From Rhizobium rhododendri (GTDB taxonomy: Bacteria; Pseudomonadota; Alphaproteobacteria; Rhizobiales; Rhizobiaceae), in assembly GCF_007000325.2 (NCBI RefSeq), contig NZ_CP117267.1, positions 2,418,001 to 2,482,000 of the forward strand: a stretch of DNA of 64,000 bases, written 5' to 3'. A program made the position numbers and the translations under genes. The notes below the pieces were generated by a model that searched no databases, had not been told where the DNA came from, and was given only the letters and a program-made list of their open reading frames with translations. Positions 16,806 to 26,067 of the stretch are shown in pieces (the stretch's first letter is position 1; the number at the start of each line of letters is the position of its first letter).

Positions 16806-17947
16806 GCGTCCCCCACGGCAAACCGCGCCTTCAGCAGGCATTCCGCGTACTCCGCCTCGGCAGTCGAATCGAAGACGATACCGCCGCCGACGTTGAAGAC
16901 GCCCCTGAAATCGTCGAACAGCGTGATCGTCCGGATGGCTACGGAAAAGCGCATGGCACCATCAGGTGCAATCATGCCGATAGCACCGCAATAGGCGTTG
17001 CGCGGCCCGACCTCCAGCCCATGGAGGATTTCCATCGCCCACATTTTTGGCGCGCCGGTGACCGAGCCGCACGGAAAAAGCGCGGCAAAGATATCCCGGA
17101 TCGACAGGTCAGGAAGGAGCTTTGCCTGGACGGAACTGACCATCTGATGGACGGTCGGATAGCTCTCGATATCGAAAAGCCTCGGCACCTCGACGCTGCC
17201 TGTCTCTGCGATCAGCGAAATGTCGTTGCGCAGGAGATCGACGATCATCCGGTTTTCAGCCTGGGTCTTGCCGTCCTGGCGCATCGCCTCGACGATGGCG
17301 GAGTCTTCGTCCGGCGTCAGTCCGCGCGGCGCCGTCCCCTTCATTGGACGGGTTTCGATCCAGCCGTCGGCGTCGACACGGAAAAACAGTTCCGGCGAGC
17401 GCGACAGGATGACCGGGCCGGCGAGATCGACAAGTGCTCCATACTTGACCGGCTGTCGTTCGATCAGCGACCAGAAGGCGGCGCGTGGATCGCCATTCCA
17501 GCGCGCCTCGATCGGCATCGTCAGGTTACCTTGGTAGCAGTCACCGTTCCGGATGTGGCGGTGAAGCTGGTCGAAGCTCTTCCGATAGGCGGCAAAATCC
17601 CATGCGGCCTTCGGATCCGTCAGAAAGGCTTCGTTTTCAAGGCGACGCTGCGGCTGCGAGAGCGGATGGTCCGCAGCTGCCGGTCCGTCGAAGATCCCGA
17701 AAACCATCAGCGGCGTCCGGCGTCCCTCGGCGATCAGCGGCGCGAGCCTATCCTCGAAGACGAAGCCCGCCTCATAGGCCATGTAGCCGGCCAGCCAACG
17801 ACCGGCCGCCTTCTCCCGCTGCATCCGCGCCAGACCGGCCAGCACCTCGGCGCCCGTATGCGCGACGATCACATCCAGGGGTTCGGCAAACAGCATCACC
17901 TGGCCGGTGGTATCGTCTCGGAAAAGGACTGATGCGGTGCTGGCCAT
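16790..17947 (-). CDS. pabB: Aminodeoxychorismate synthase component I
   Basis: 385 residues, shorter than anthranilate synthase component I, as in PabB. Chorismate-binding motifs are GDCYQGNLTMPIEA, VILSRSPELFFRVDADG, ETRPMKGTAPRG, AENRMIVDLLRNDIS, VHQMVSSVQA, FPCGSVTGAPK and CGAIGMI. With the glutaminase subunit (not in the window) it converts chorismate to aminodeoxychorismate. It is followed by the overlapping pabC-like gene. Confidence 0.94.
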   Translation of the reverse strand: MASTASVLFRDDTTGQVMLFAEPLDVIVAHTGAEVLAGLARMQREKAAGRWLAGYMAYEAGFVFEDRLAPLIAEGRRTPLMVFGIFDGPAAADHPLSQPQRRLENEAFLTDPKAAWDFAAYRKSFDQLHRHIRNGDCYQGNLTMPIEARWNGDPRAAFWSLIERQPVKYGALVDLAGPVILSRSPELFFRVDADGWIETRPMKGTAPRGLTPDEDSAIVEAMRQDGKTQAENRMIVDLLRNDISLIAETGSVEVPRLFDIESYPTVHQMVSSVQAKLLPDLSIRDIFAALFPCGSVTGAPKMWAMEILHGLEVGPRNAYCGAIGMIAPDGAMRFSVAIRTITLFDDFRGVFNVGGGIVFDSTAEAEYAECLLKARFAVGDAWIAR

Positions 17948-17987
17948 GTGTGCGGCGTGGTTTGTCCTGCGTTTACGCTTCGTTGTT

Positions 17988-19844
17988 TTATGACTCGTCC
18001 AGTGCCTCGAGTTCGTCGATAAGCCCCTCGATCATCGAAAGCCCCCTCGCCCAGAACGACGGATCGGTGGCATCGAGGCCGAACGGCTTCAGCAGTTCGG
18101 AATGATGTTTGGTGCCGCCAGCCTTCAGAAGCTCGAAATACTTGTCCTGGAACCCCGGTTCTGCCTTCTGGTAGACGGCATAGAGCGAATTGACCAGGCA
18201 ATCGCCGAAGGCATAGGCATAGACGTAGAAGGGCGAATGGATGAAGTGCGGGATATACGTCCAGTAGGTCTCGTAGCCCTCGGAGATGCGGATCGCCGGC
18301 CCGAGGCTTTCCTCCTGCACGGACAGCCAGAGCGCCCCGATATCCTCCGACGTCAGCTCGCCGGCCTTGCGCGCAGTGTGCAGCTTACGTTCGAATTCGT
18401 AGAAAGCGATCTGGCGCACGACCGTGTTGATCATGTCCTCGACCTTCTGGGCGAGCATCGCCTTGCGCTCGCGCTTGTCAGTGGTCTTTTCCAGAAGAGC
18501 CCGGAAGGTCAGCATCTCGCCGAAGACCGAGGCGGTTTCGGCCAGCGTCAGCGGCGTCTGGCACATCAATGCGCCCTGCCCGCCGGCCAGCACCTGATGC
18601 ACGCCGTGGCCGAGCTCATGGGCAAGGGTCATCACGTCGCGCGGCTTGCCGAGGTAGTTGACCAGCACATAAGGATGGGCGGAAGGCACTGTCGGATGGG
18701 CAAACGCGCCCGGCGCCTTGCCGGGCCGCACCGGCGCATCGATCCACTGCTCGTCGAAGAAGCGGCGGGCGATTGCGGCCATCTCAGGTGCAAAGTCATT
18801 GTAGGCCGACAGCACCGTCTCCTTGGCGTCGCCCCAGGGAATCAGGACATTCGAGGTCTCCGGCAACGGCGCGTTGCGGTCCCAGAAATCCATCTGCTCC
18901 ATGCCGAGCCACTTGGCCTTCATCTTGTAATAGCGGTGCGACAGGCGCGGATAGGCATCACGAACCGCAGCGGCCAGCGCATCGACGACCTCGCGCTCGA
19001 CCCGGTTGGCAAGATGCCGGCTGTCGGCGATGTCCTTGAAACCACGCCAGCGGTCGGAAATGTCCTTGTCCTTGGCGAGCGTGTTTGTAATCAGTGTGAA
19101 GACCCGCAGATTAGCCTTGAAGGTGGCGGCCAGCGCCATGGCGGCTTTCTTGCGGACTGCCGTGTCGGGATCCTGCAGCAGGTTGAGCGTCATCTCCAGC
19201 GGCAACATCTCGCCGTCGATCTCGAAGCGCAGCTCGGCCATGGTCTCGTCGAACAGACGATTCAAGGCGGCTGCCGACGTCATCGACTTTTCGAGGAACA
19301 GTTGCTCGATCTTGTCCTCGAGCTGGTACGGCTTGTCCTGGCGCAGATCGACCAGCCACGGGCGATAGTGGCCGGCTTCAGGATCGTTCTGCATACAGGC
19401 ATCGATCAGCACGTCGTCGAGCCGGTTGAGCTCCAGCGCGAAGAACAGCAGGTGCGAACTGGCTTCGGTGATCTTCGCCTGCACATCGCCGTAGAGCTTG
19501 CCGTTGGCCGGATTGCTGGTGTCGGAAAAATAAGTCAGGCCGGCGAAGGAGGCGATCCGGCCCATGAGGTCGTCGAGCGCCTCGTATTCGCGCAGCGCCG
19601 CACCGATACCTGCATCGCCCGTGCTCATCGCCGCAGTGCCGAGCTTCCCCTTCCACTTTTCCGCGAACGCAACCGACGCGGTGGCAGCCTTTTCCATGTC
19701 GGCGAGAAACGCCGAAGACGTTGCCGAGGGATAGAGATCCGCAAGCTTCCAGACGGGCAGATCGCCAAGTGCTGCATCCGCAGGTGCTTTGACGGAAATG
19801 TCGGCCGAAAGGTTAAGAAAGGCGTGGAGCGAATGGCGGCTCAT
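17988..19844 (-). CDS. pepF: Oligoendopeptidase F (M3 metallopeptidase)
   Basis: 618 residues, the PepF length. The zinc motif HELGH is at residues 409-413 within MTLAHELGHGVHQVLAG, with a downstream Glu ligand in TLAETASVFGEM. The N-terminal helical domain (DLPVWKLADLYPS) is typical. It degrades oligopeptides in the cytoplasm. Starts at ATG 19844. Confidence 0.95.
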   Translation of the reverse strand: MSRHSLHAFLNLSADISVKAPADAALGDLPVWKLADLYPSATSSAFLADMEKAATASVAFAEKWKGKLGTAAMSTGDAGIGAALREYEALDDLMGRIASFAGLTYFSDTSNPANGKLYGDVQAKITEASSHLLFFALELNRLDDVLIDACMQNDPEAGHYRPWLVDLRQDKPYQLEDKIEQLFLEKSMTSAAALNRLFDETMAELRFEIDGEMLPLEMTLNLLQDPDTAVRKKAAMALAATFKANLRVFTLITNTLAKDKDISDRWRGFKDIADSRHLANRVEREVVDALAAAVRDAYPRLSHRYYKMKAKWLGMEQMDFWDRNAPLPETSNVLIPWGDAKETVLSAYNDFAPEMAAIARRFFDEQWIDAPVRPGKAPGAFAHPTVPSAHPYVLVNYLGKPRDVMTLAHELGHGVHQVLAGGQGALMCQTPLTLAETASVFGEMLTFRALLEKTTDKRERKAMLAQKVEDMINTVVRQIAFYEFERKLHTARKAGELTSEDIGALWLSVQEESLGPAIRISEGYETYWTYIPHFIHSPFYVYAYAFGDCLVNSLYAVYQKAEPGFQDKYFELLKAGGTKHHSELLKPFGLDATDPSFWARGLSMIEGLIDELEALDES

Positions 19845-20059
19845 GGGCAGTTATCCTCTGCTTTCCTGGTCTGGCACGGTCACCTGTCGTGTCTAATTGG
19901 CCCTAACGATGGCGGCAAGCCGATTTTCTCGGCGAAATCACTGCCTCGGACCAAAGTTGTGCTGATCGTGCATTGATTAAAATGCCGTTATTTCTCAGAA
20001 CTGGATGTTCAATCCTGTCTGCCAAAATCACCTCAAGTTTCGCATGAGGTGAGGCACCA

Positions 20060-21640
20060 ATGACCATACATAATGACGCCAAGGTCGGCGCGCAAATTCT
20101 CATCGTTGAGGATGATCCGGTCCAGCGCCGGCTTCTGAAGAATGCTGTCGAGCGGCATGGCTATGCCACGCTGCTGGCCGAGAACGGTCGGCTCGGGCTA
20201 CAGGTCCTCAAAGAGAACAGTGGCCGCGTCAATGTCATCGTGCTCGATCTGATGATGCCGGAGATGGGCGGGCTGGAATTTCTGGCAGCCCTTCACGAGA
20301 TGGGCACCGACATACCGGTCATAGTCCAGACGGGCCAGGGCGGCATTGAAACCGTGGTGCAGGCGATGCGCGCCGGCGCTTTCGATTTCGTCGTCAAGCC
20401 GGTTTCGCCCGAACGCATCGCAAGCGCCATTCACGGCGCCCTGAAGCTCGACCAGCGCGAAGCCAAAGCGCGGGCCGGCCGCAAGACGCGCTCCGGCAGT
20501 ATCAGCTTCGACGACATCATCTCCGCCAGTCCGGCGATGATCCGCATCACCGACCTCGCCCAGCGGGCGGCGCTTTCGAACATCCCCGTGGTGCTCGAGG
20601 GCGAATCCGGCGTCGGCAAGGAATTGGTGGCACGCGCCATCCAGTCGGCCAGCGACCGCGCCAACAAGCCTTTCATCACCGTCAACTGTGGCGCCATACC
20701 CCACAACCTCGTCGAAAGCATCCTCTTCGGCCACGAAAAGGGTGCGTTCACCGGCGCCACAGAGCGCCATGTCGGCAAGTTCATGGAAGCCGATGGCGGC
20801 ACGCTGTTCCTCGACGAAGTCGGCGACCTGCCGATCGAGGTGCAAGTGAAGCTGCTGCGCGCCGTACAGCAGGGCGAAATCGAAACGATCGGCGCCCGCA
20901 CGACGCAAAAAGTCAATGTCAGGCTGATCTCCGCCACCAACAAGGACCTTATCGAGGAAGTGAAGGCAGGGCGTTTCCGCGAGGATCTCTATTATCGCCT
21001 CAACGTCTTCCCGATCACAATGCCGGCGCTGCGCCGGCGCAAGGAAGATATCCCGCATCTGGTGCGCGTCTTCGTCGAGCGCTTTTCCGCCGAGCAGAAG
21101 ATCGGTCACACGCTCGGTATCAGCGCCGGCGCCATGGCGCTGCTGACTGCCTACGACTGGCCCGGCAATATCCGCCAGCTCGAAAACGCCATCTTCCGCG
21201 CCGTCGTCCTGGCGCAGGGCTCCGATCTGGTCGAAGCGGATTTTCCGCAGATCGCCGCTCAACTGCCCGGCTACCTAACCTCGGAACAGATGGCTGCCGG
21301 CGGCATCTCCAGGCGTGCCATGGGCGAAGGCGGTCTTTCGCTCGTGGGCGGGCGCGAATCGGACCACGTCGAGAGCGTCACAAACGAATCACCGGCGCCC
21401 CAACCGGCTGAAACAGCCGACGTTTCAGTTCCCGACAATCAGATCGCCAGCACCGGCCCGTCCGGCGAAGTGCGGAAACTGGCCGACGTAGAGGAGGAAT
21501 TGATTCGTTTTGCACTGAAATTTTACCGCGGCCAGATGAGCCAGGTAGCCCGAAAACTAGGCATTGGCCGCTCTACCCTCTACCGCAAATTGAAGGATTA
21601 CGGTATAGATCCGGACGACCCGCAGAAAAACGCTGCCTGA
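20060..21640 (+). CDS. Sigma-54-dependent response regulator (NtrC family)
   Basis: 526 residues. It has a receiver domain (residues 12-125, phospho-Asp63 in VLDLMMPEMGG, Lys in KPVS), a central AAA+ domain with Walker A GESGVGKE (181-188), the sigma-54 contact GAFTGA (228-233) and Walker B TLFLDEVGDLP, and a C-terminal Fis-type helix-turn-helix (SQVARKLGIGRSTLYRKL). It activates sigma-54 promoters after phosphorylation. No cognate kinase is adjacent, and its targets are unknown. The next gene, a DUF882 protein, starts 175 bases downstream. Confidence 0.95.
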   Translation: MTIHNDAKVGAQILIVEDDPVQRRLLKNAVERHGYATLLAENGRLGLQVLKENSGRVNVIVLDLMMPEMGGLEFLAALHEMGTDIPVIVQTGQGGIETVVQAMRAGAFDFVVKPVSPERIASAIHGALKLDQREAKARAGRKTRSGSISFDDIISASPAMIRITDLAQRAALSNIPVVLEGESGVGKELVARAIQSASDRANKPFITVNCGAIPHNLVESILFGHEKGAFTGATERHVGKFMEADGGTLFLDEVGDLPIEVQVKLLRAVQQGEIETIGARTTQKVNVRLISATNKDLIEEVKAGRFREDLYYRLNVFPITMPALRRRKEDIPHLVRVFVERFSAEQKIGHTLGISAGAMALLTAYDWPGNIRQLENAIFRAVVLAQGSDLVEADFPQIAAQLPGYLTSEQMAAGGISRRAMGEGGLSLVGGRESDHVESVTNESPAPQPAETADVSVPDNQIASTGPSGEVRKLADVEEELIRFALKFYRGQMSQVARKLGIGRSTLYRKLKDYGIDPDDPQKNAA

Positions 21641-21815
21641 TCGCTTTCTTAACGTTCGGGCAAGCATATTCCGTTACTGGTCGTAAAGCTCTTGTTAGTG
21701 GATCGTTCACTATGTAAGAAGTGGTTGAACATGTGTGGCATTTTTGCCATCGTGTGACCGCAATTGACAGACATTTGGAACGTTATGCGGCATTTGCTGT
21801 CGGACGGGGATCGAC

Positions 21816-23753
21816 TTGCAGAAACTGAATGGGAATTCCAAGCGTAATGGCTTGAACTGGCGCACCGTATGTTCGGATATTTGCGTGAAGACGGCCAAGG
21901 CGCTTGCCATTGGTGCGGTCGCCATCGCAGTTTCGACGCCGGTCTTCGTGGGTTCACCTTCACAGGCGGAAGGCGAAACGCGCAGCCTTAAGATCTATTA
22001 CGTCCATACGGGCGAAAAGGCAGTCATCACCTACAAGCGCAATGGCAAGTTTGACCCGCGTGGTCTTGAACAGCTCAACCGCATCCTGCGCGACTGGCGC
22101 AAGAACCAGCCGACAAAGATGAACCCCCGGCTTTTCGACCTGATCTGGGAAGTTTATCGCGAGAGCGGTTCGCATGAATTCATCAACGTAGTCTGCGGCT
22201 TCCGCTCGCCCGATACAAACGAGATGCTGCGCACCCGCAATGCCCACACCGGCGTCGCGAAGAAGAGCCAGCACATGCTCGGCAACGCGATGGATTTCTA
22301 CATTCCCGACGTTAAGCTCGCCAAGCTGCGCGAACTCGGCATGAAATTGCAGACCGGCGGCGTCGGCTACTATCCGACATCGGGCTCGCCTTTCGTTCAC
22401 ATGGACGTCGGCGGCGTTCGCGCCTGGCCGCGCATGGACCGCCAGGACCTTGTCCGCCTGTTCCCGAACGGCAAGACGATGCACATCCCGGCCGACGGCA
22501 AGCCGCTTCCGGGCTACGACCAGGCAGTCGCCGACTACAAGCGCCGCATGTCTTCAGACGATATCCAGGTTGCCAGCGTTTCGCCCACCAAGCATCGCGG
22601 CTTCTTCGCGACGCTGTTTGGCGGCGGCGGGGCTGACGAGGCCGAAGACAATTCCGATGCCGAATCCACGCCGACCAAGGCAGTGGCGACGACAACGTCC
22701 ACGCCGCGCCAGCAGGCACCGGCAGTCGTCCAGCCAACGGATGACGAAGAAGCACCTCGGACCGCCGTGGCGAGCCTCAATGCGCCGATCCCGGCCGTCC
22801 GGCCTTCGTTCGGTAACCTGGCCGGTGGCAGCGATGTCGCTTCTGCGCTGGTCTCGCCAAACCATAGCGCCGCCCAGGATGCGCTCTCCGCAGCCCTGCC
22901 GGCAAACGGCTCCTCCTCCCTGCCGCAGTATACGGACCTGAGTTCGTTCAGCGTGCCCGTGCCATCGCTGCTTGGCCAGAGACGCGCACCCGGCGATGCC
23001 GAAACGCAGACGGCGTCGGCCGATCCGCTTAATTCCGAGGCCGGTTCGCAACTGTCGTCCGTCCCGGTTCCGGTGGAGCGTCCTGCCGTGGCTGAAAACC
23101 TTCTGGCTTCGGCGCAATCGGATACCGATGCCGAGGAAGACAATGCGGATGAAAATGCGCTTTCGCCTTCGGTCGTTGCCGCGCTCGAGCAGCATCGCAA
23201 GGACGAGGAAGTGCTGAATGCGCTTGCCGCAACGCCGATGCCGCCGGCAGCCCAGGCAATCGCCTCGGTGACACCGCAGGTGGTTCCGACACAGCGGCCG
23301 GCCCAGCAGCGCCCGACGACGTCGGTACCGATGCAGATGGCGGCACTGGCTCCACAGATGAAGATCGCCCCGTCGGCCAATAATGTCCGCTTCTACGATG
23401 CCTTCGATGCGCCGACCGCCGATGACAGCAATATCGCCGCAGGTATCCCGACAAAAGGCGGACGCCCCAGCAAGAAGGACGCAGTTGTCGCAACAGCAGG
23501 CCGCGCCACCCTTCGCACTGAACCGAAGCTGACCGAGAAGATGGTCGAGCATTGGGCTCTCAGCAACGCCCGCCTCGAAACCGCGAGCCGCCCGGTAAAG
23601 GCTCCGCGTTTCGTCAGCCAGCAGCTGCGCGCCCAGCCAACCACCGTCTACACCGAAGGCTTCAAGCAGCAGACCGCCGCCATCGATCCTGAGCGCTTCA
23701 ACGGCTCCGCCGTCAACTTCCTGCCGGTCAAGAAGTTCGATACGCTGCAGTAG
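21816..23753 (+). CDS. DUF882/M15-like metallopeptidase with long C-terminal tail
   Basis: 645 residues from a TTG at 21816 (GGGGA upstream). No in-frame ATG exists before the catalytic domain. A hydrophobic signal-like segment (about residues 28-50, ending PSQAEGE) is followed by a DUF882 domain (55-240) with zinc-ligand-like SQHMLGNAMDFYIPD and VHMDVGGVRAWPR, related to D,D-carboxypeptidase and YcbK. The last 400 residues are low-complexity (Ala, Pro, Ser, Gln) with a conserved-looking end, EKMVEHWALSNARLETASR. A role in peptidoglycan or the cell envelope is likely. Confidence 0.88.
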   Translation: MQKLNGNSKRNGLNWRTVCSDICVKTAKALAIGAVAIAVSTPVFVGSPSQAEGETRSLKIYYVHTGEKAVITYKRNGKFDPRGLEQLNRILRDWRKNQPTKMNPRLFDLIWEVYRESGSHEFINVVCGFRSPDTNEMLRTRNAHTGVAKKSQHMLGNAMDFYIPDVKLAKLRELGMKLQTGGVGYYPTSGSPFVHMDVGGVRAWPRMDRQDLVRLFPNGKTMHIPADGKPLPGYDQAVADYKRRMSSDDIQVASVSPTKHRGFFATLFGGGGADEAEDNSDAESTPTKAVATTTSTPRQQAPAVVQPTDDEEAPRTAVASLNAPIPAVRPSFGNLAGGSDVASALVSPNHSAAQDALSAALPANGSSSLPQYTDLSSFSVPVPSLLGQRRAPGDAETQTASADPLNSEAGSQLSSVPVPVERPAVAENLLASAQSDTDAEEDNADENALSPSVVAALEQHRKDEEVLNALAATPMPPAAQAIASVTPQVVPTQRPAQQRPTTSVPMQMAALAPQMKIAPSANNVRFYDAFDAPTADDSNIAAGIPTKGGRPSKKDAVVATAGRATLRTEPKLTEKMVEHWALSNARLETASRPVKAPRFVSQQLRAQPTTVYTEGFKQQTAAIDPERFNGSAVNFLPVKKFDTLQ

Positions 23754-23777
23754 AGACCATCAAAAAATCCCATAAAG

Positions 23778-23807
23778 AAAACCCGCCGGATCGCTCCGGC
23801 GGGTTTT
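23778..23807. terminator. Bidirectional rho-independent terminator
   Basis: AAAACCCGCCGGA (23778-23790), loop TCGC, TCCGGCGGGTTTT (23795-23807). A 13-bp stem with A and T flanks between convergent genes (DUF882 and gapR). Confidence 0.92.
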
Positions 23808-23851
23808 CTGTTTGAACGCTAAAGTGCTTTCTGGAGAAAGCCCCGACCGGG

Positions 23852-24106
23852 CTATTCCATGCCCAGTGCGGCCATGTAGGTCTGCAGGATGGTTTCTTCT
23901 TCCATGCGCTCGTTGGCGTCTTTCTTGCGCAGACGAATGATGGTGCGGATGGCCTTGGTGTCGTAACCGCGGCCCTTGGCTTCGCCCATGACATCCTTGA
24001 TATCGCCGCTGATCGCTGCTTTTTCTTCTTCCAGACGCTCGATGCGTTCGATGAACTGCTTCAGTTCGGCGGCCGCGACCGGCTCTGCGCCCATTACTTC
24101 ACTCAT
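23852..24106 (-). CDS. gapR: GapR family nucleoid-associated protein (DUF2312)
   Basis: 84 residues. [50 protein letters not shown] is the highly conserved GapR/DUF2312 signature. In Caulobacter GapR binds overtwisted AT-rich DNA and supports replication and topoisomerase action. An essential or near-essential role is expected in alphaproteobacteria. Monocistronic, ending at the terminator shared with the DUF882 gene. Confidence 0.95.
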   Translation of the reverse strand: MSEVMGAEPVAAAELKQFIERIERLEEEKAAISGDIKDVMGEAKGRGYDTKAIRTIIRLRKKDANERMEEETILQTYMAALGME

Positions 24107-24272
24107 GGATTTCTTTCCTCGCTAGACAGATGATGCGGGCCGTTAAACGCAAGCAGCTGGCTGACAGCCGTGTCGACGGCAGGCGCCGCTTGTGGGACGG
24201 ACGGGTGGTTTGATCGCGGGATGACGTGCCGCGAACGGCGCTGGAGGTCAAGCCGATTTGCTAAAGGTTGAC

Positions 24273-24578
24273 CTATTCTTTTGGCTTGCTGGTTTCAAAC
24301 GCAGCCTTTTGCACAGGCGTCGCCTCGATTTGGTGGAGGCTCTGCCACTCTTCGTAGGGCATGCCGTAGATGATCTCGCGCGACTGCTCCTTGCTGAGCG
24401 GCACGCCGTGCTCATTGGCCGCCTCGCCATACCAGCGCGACAGACAGTTGCGGCAGAAACCGGCAAGGTTCATCAGGTCGATGTTCTGCACGTCGCTGCG
24501 CTCGGCGAGATGAGCGACCAGCCTTCGAAAGGCGGCAGCTTCGAACTCGGTCTGCTGTTCCTTGCTGAGTTCGGTCAT
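24273..24578 (-). CDS. DUF1244 family protein
   Basis: 101 residues from the ATG at 24578 (AAGGAGAC upstream). The DUF1244 pattern is visible as AAFRRLVAHLAERSDVQNIDLMNLAGFCRNCLSRWYGEAA, with Cys-x-x-Cys, then PLSKEQSREIIYGMPYEEW. Function unknown, conserved in alphaproteobacteria. It starts 11 bases after the N-formylglutamate amidohydrolase stop, so they are probably co-transcribed. Confidence 0.9.
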   Translation of the reverse strand: MTELSKEQQTEFEAAAFRRLVAHLAERSDVQNIDLMNLAGFCRNCLSRWYGEAANEHGVPLSKEQSREIIYGMPYEEWQSLHQIEATPVQKAAFETSKPKE

Positions 24579-24588
24579 TGTTGTCTCC

Positions 24589-25383
24589 TTAAGCCGTTGG
24601 ATAGGGGCCGGTGCGTGACGGAAACACCTTGTACTCGTGCAACGCAGGATCGGCATTCATGGCCGCGAAGATCGGTGCCAGCCGGTCGGCCCAGGCCGCA
24701 ATGCCTTCGGCATCGCCAATCAGGTCCTGGCGCACTTCCAGAAGCGTGTGCGGAATGCCGGTCACCATGCAATGCCGATAGAGCGTATCGCCGCGCAGCG
24801 CACCGTCATAGGGTTCGTTGTCGCCGACAACCAGGCCTTCGGCCCGCAGCATGGAGAGCAGCGGCAGGACGGCGCGATCGTCGGTGTCCCAGAGGACCGC
24901 CGCATGCCAAGGCCGCGGCACACCCTTCCAGGCGGGCGTATAGGAATGCAGCGACAACACCAGCGGCGCCTTCCCGCTTTCAGCCGCTACACTGGCGATC
25001 ACCTCCGCCACGGCATCGTGATAGGGACGGTGATAGGTGGCAATGCGGTTCATCCATTCGGCGTCCGAAATCGGGTGATTGCCGGGAATGATCGCGCCAT
25101 CGGAGATTTTCATGATCAGCGTCGGATCGTCTTCACCGCGATTGGGATCGATCAGCAGGCGCGAAAAACCACTGAGCACGGCGGGCACGCCCAGCATGTG
25201 CGACAGCCTCCGGCACAGATCCTCGACGCCTATGTCATAGGCGATATGCCGCTCGAAAGCAGCGGCTGGCAAACCGAGCTGATTGTAATGTGGCGGCAGC
25301 CGGTTCATGGCGTGATCGCCGAGGATCACCATGCCCCTGTCACGATTGCCGTCTAGGATTTCGAAAGCGTCGAAGTCATGCAT
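24589..25383 (-). CDS. N-formylglutamate amidohydrolase family protein
   Basis: 264 residues. Matches the N-formylglutamate amidohydrolase (HutG-type) family: GNRDRGMVILGDHAMNRLP, HIAYDIGVEDLCRRLS, FSRLLIDPNRG, ISDAEWMNRI and LSLHSYTPAW. Some members hydrolyse N-formylglutamate in histidine breakdown, while many in rhizobia have no known substrate. No hut genes are nearby. It starts an operon with the DUF1244 gene. A distant paralogue is at 56511-57410. Confidence 0.88.
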   Translation of the reverse strand: MHDFDAFEILDGNRDRGMVILGDHAMNRLPPHYNQLGLPAAAFERHIAYDIGVEDLCRRLSHMLGVPAVLSGFSRLLIDPNRGEDDPTLIMKISDGAIIPGNHPISDAEWMNRIATYHRPYHDAVAEVIASVAAESGKAPLVLSLHSYTPAWKGVPRPWHAAVLWDTDDRAVLPLLSMLRAEGLVVGDNEPYDGALRGDTLYRHCMVTGIPHTLLEVRQDLIGDAEGIAAWADRLAPIFAAMNADPALHEYKVFPSRTGPYPTA

Positions 25384-25581
25384 GCGCGGGTGCTGCCAGC
25401 CTCATTTCGGTCCGCTGCTTGATCGCATGCAGGACGTCGAGGTGCAAGGTTTGCATGATATCGTGGCGGGTTTGGGGTTGCCGATGACAATGGCGTGAAC
25501 GAATATAATCGATTAGCATTGCGTTGACATTCCGGGGATGGCAGCGCAAGAAGACGGGAGAACGAATAATCATGGAGCCCA

Positions 25582-26067
25582 TTGGAAGCAGTGTCCAGCC
25601 AAGTCGCGCCCAGTTTCGTTAAGCGGTCAAATCCGCTCGTCAAGCTCGCCCTTTTTGCCCTGGCCGCAGCCTCGCCGTTTATCCTGCCGAATGTTGCCCT
25701 TGCGGATTTCCGCGTGTGCAACGGCACGCAAAACCTGGTCGGCGTAGCCATCGGCTACCGTGCAAAGCAGGGTTGGGTGACGGAAGGATGGTGGCAGGTC
25801 CCAGCCACCACATGTGCCACTCTGATCGAAGGTCCGTTGCAGTCACGTTATTATTATCTCTACGCTGAGGACGCTGCCCGTGGTGGCCGCTGGACTGGCG
25901 ACGTGGAAATGTGCGTGGCTGAAAACGAGTTCAAGATCGAGGGCGTCAAGGACTGCTACGCACGCGGTCACCAGAAAATGGGATTCAAGGAATACGACAC
26001 GGGGAGGCAGGCGAGCTGGATGGTTCAGTTGTCCGACACCCCGGGAAGCCAAGAAAGCCAGAATTGA
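25582..26067 (+). CDS. DUF1036 exported protein
   Basis: 161 residues from the TTG at 25582 (a GTG at 25591 is also possible). The signal peptide (LVKLALFALAAASPFILPNVALA) is followed by the DUF1036 domain: DFRVCNGTQNLVGVAIGYRAKQGWVTEGWWQVPATTC. Cys residues probably form disulfides in the periplasm. Function unknown. The stop overlaps the pyruvate kinase start by one base, a layout consistent with coupling. Confidence 0.88.
   Translation: MEAVSSQVAPSFVKRSNPLVKLALFALAAASPFILPNVALADFRVCNGTQNLVGVAIGYRAKQGWVTEGWWQVPATTCATLIEGPLQSRYYYLYAEDAARGGRWTGDVEMCVAENEFKIEGVKDCYARGHQKMGFKEYDTGRQASWMVQLSDTPGSQESQN

Noticed and set aside
18102..19976. 624-residue open frame antisense to pepF.
   Set aside because: pepF carries the HELGH motif and full family length on the other strand. 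The antisense product looks like no protein family.
21720..21760. Sigma-54 type -24/-12 promoter near TGGCATTTTTGCC before the DUF882 gene.
   Set aside because: The GG to GC spacing is 7 bases, not the 10 needed between the two elements.
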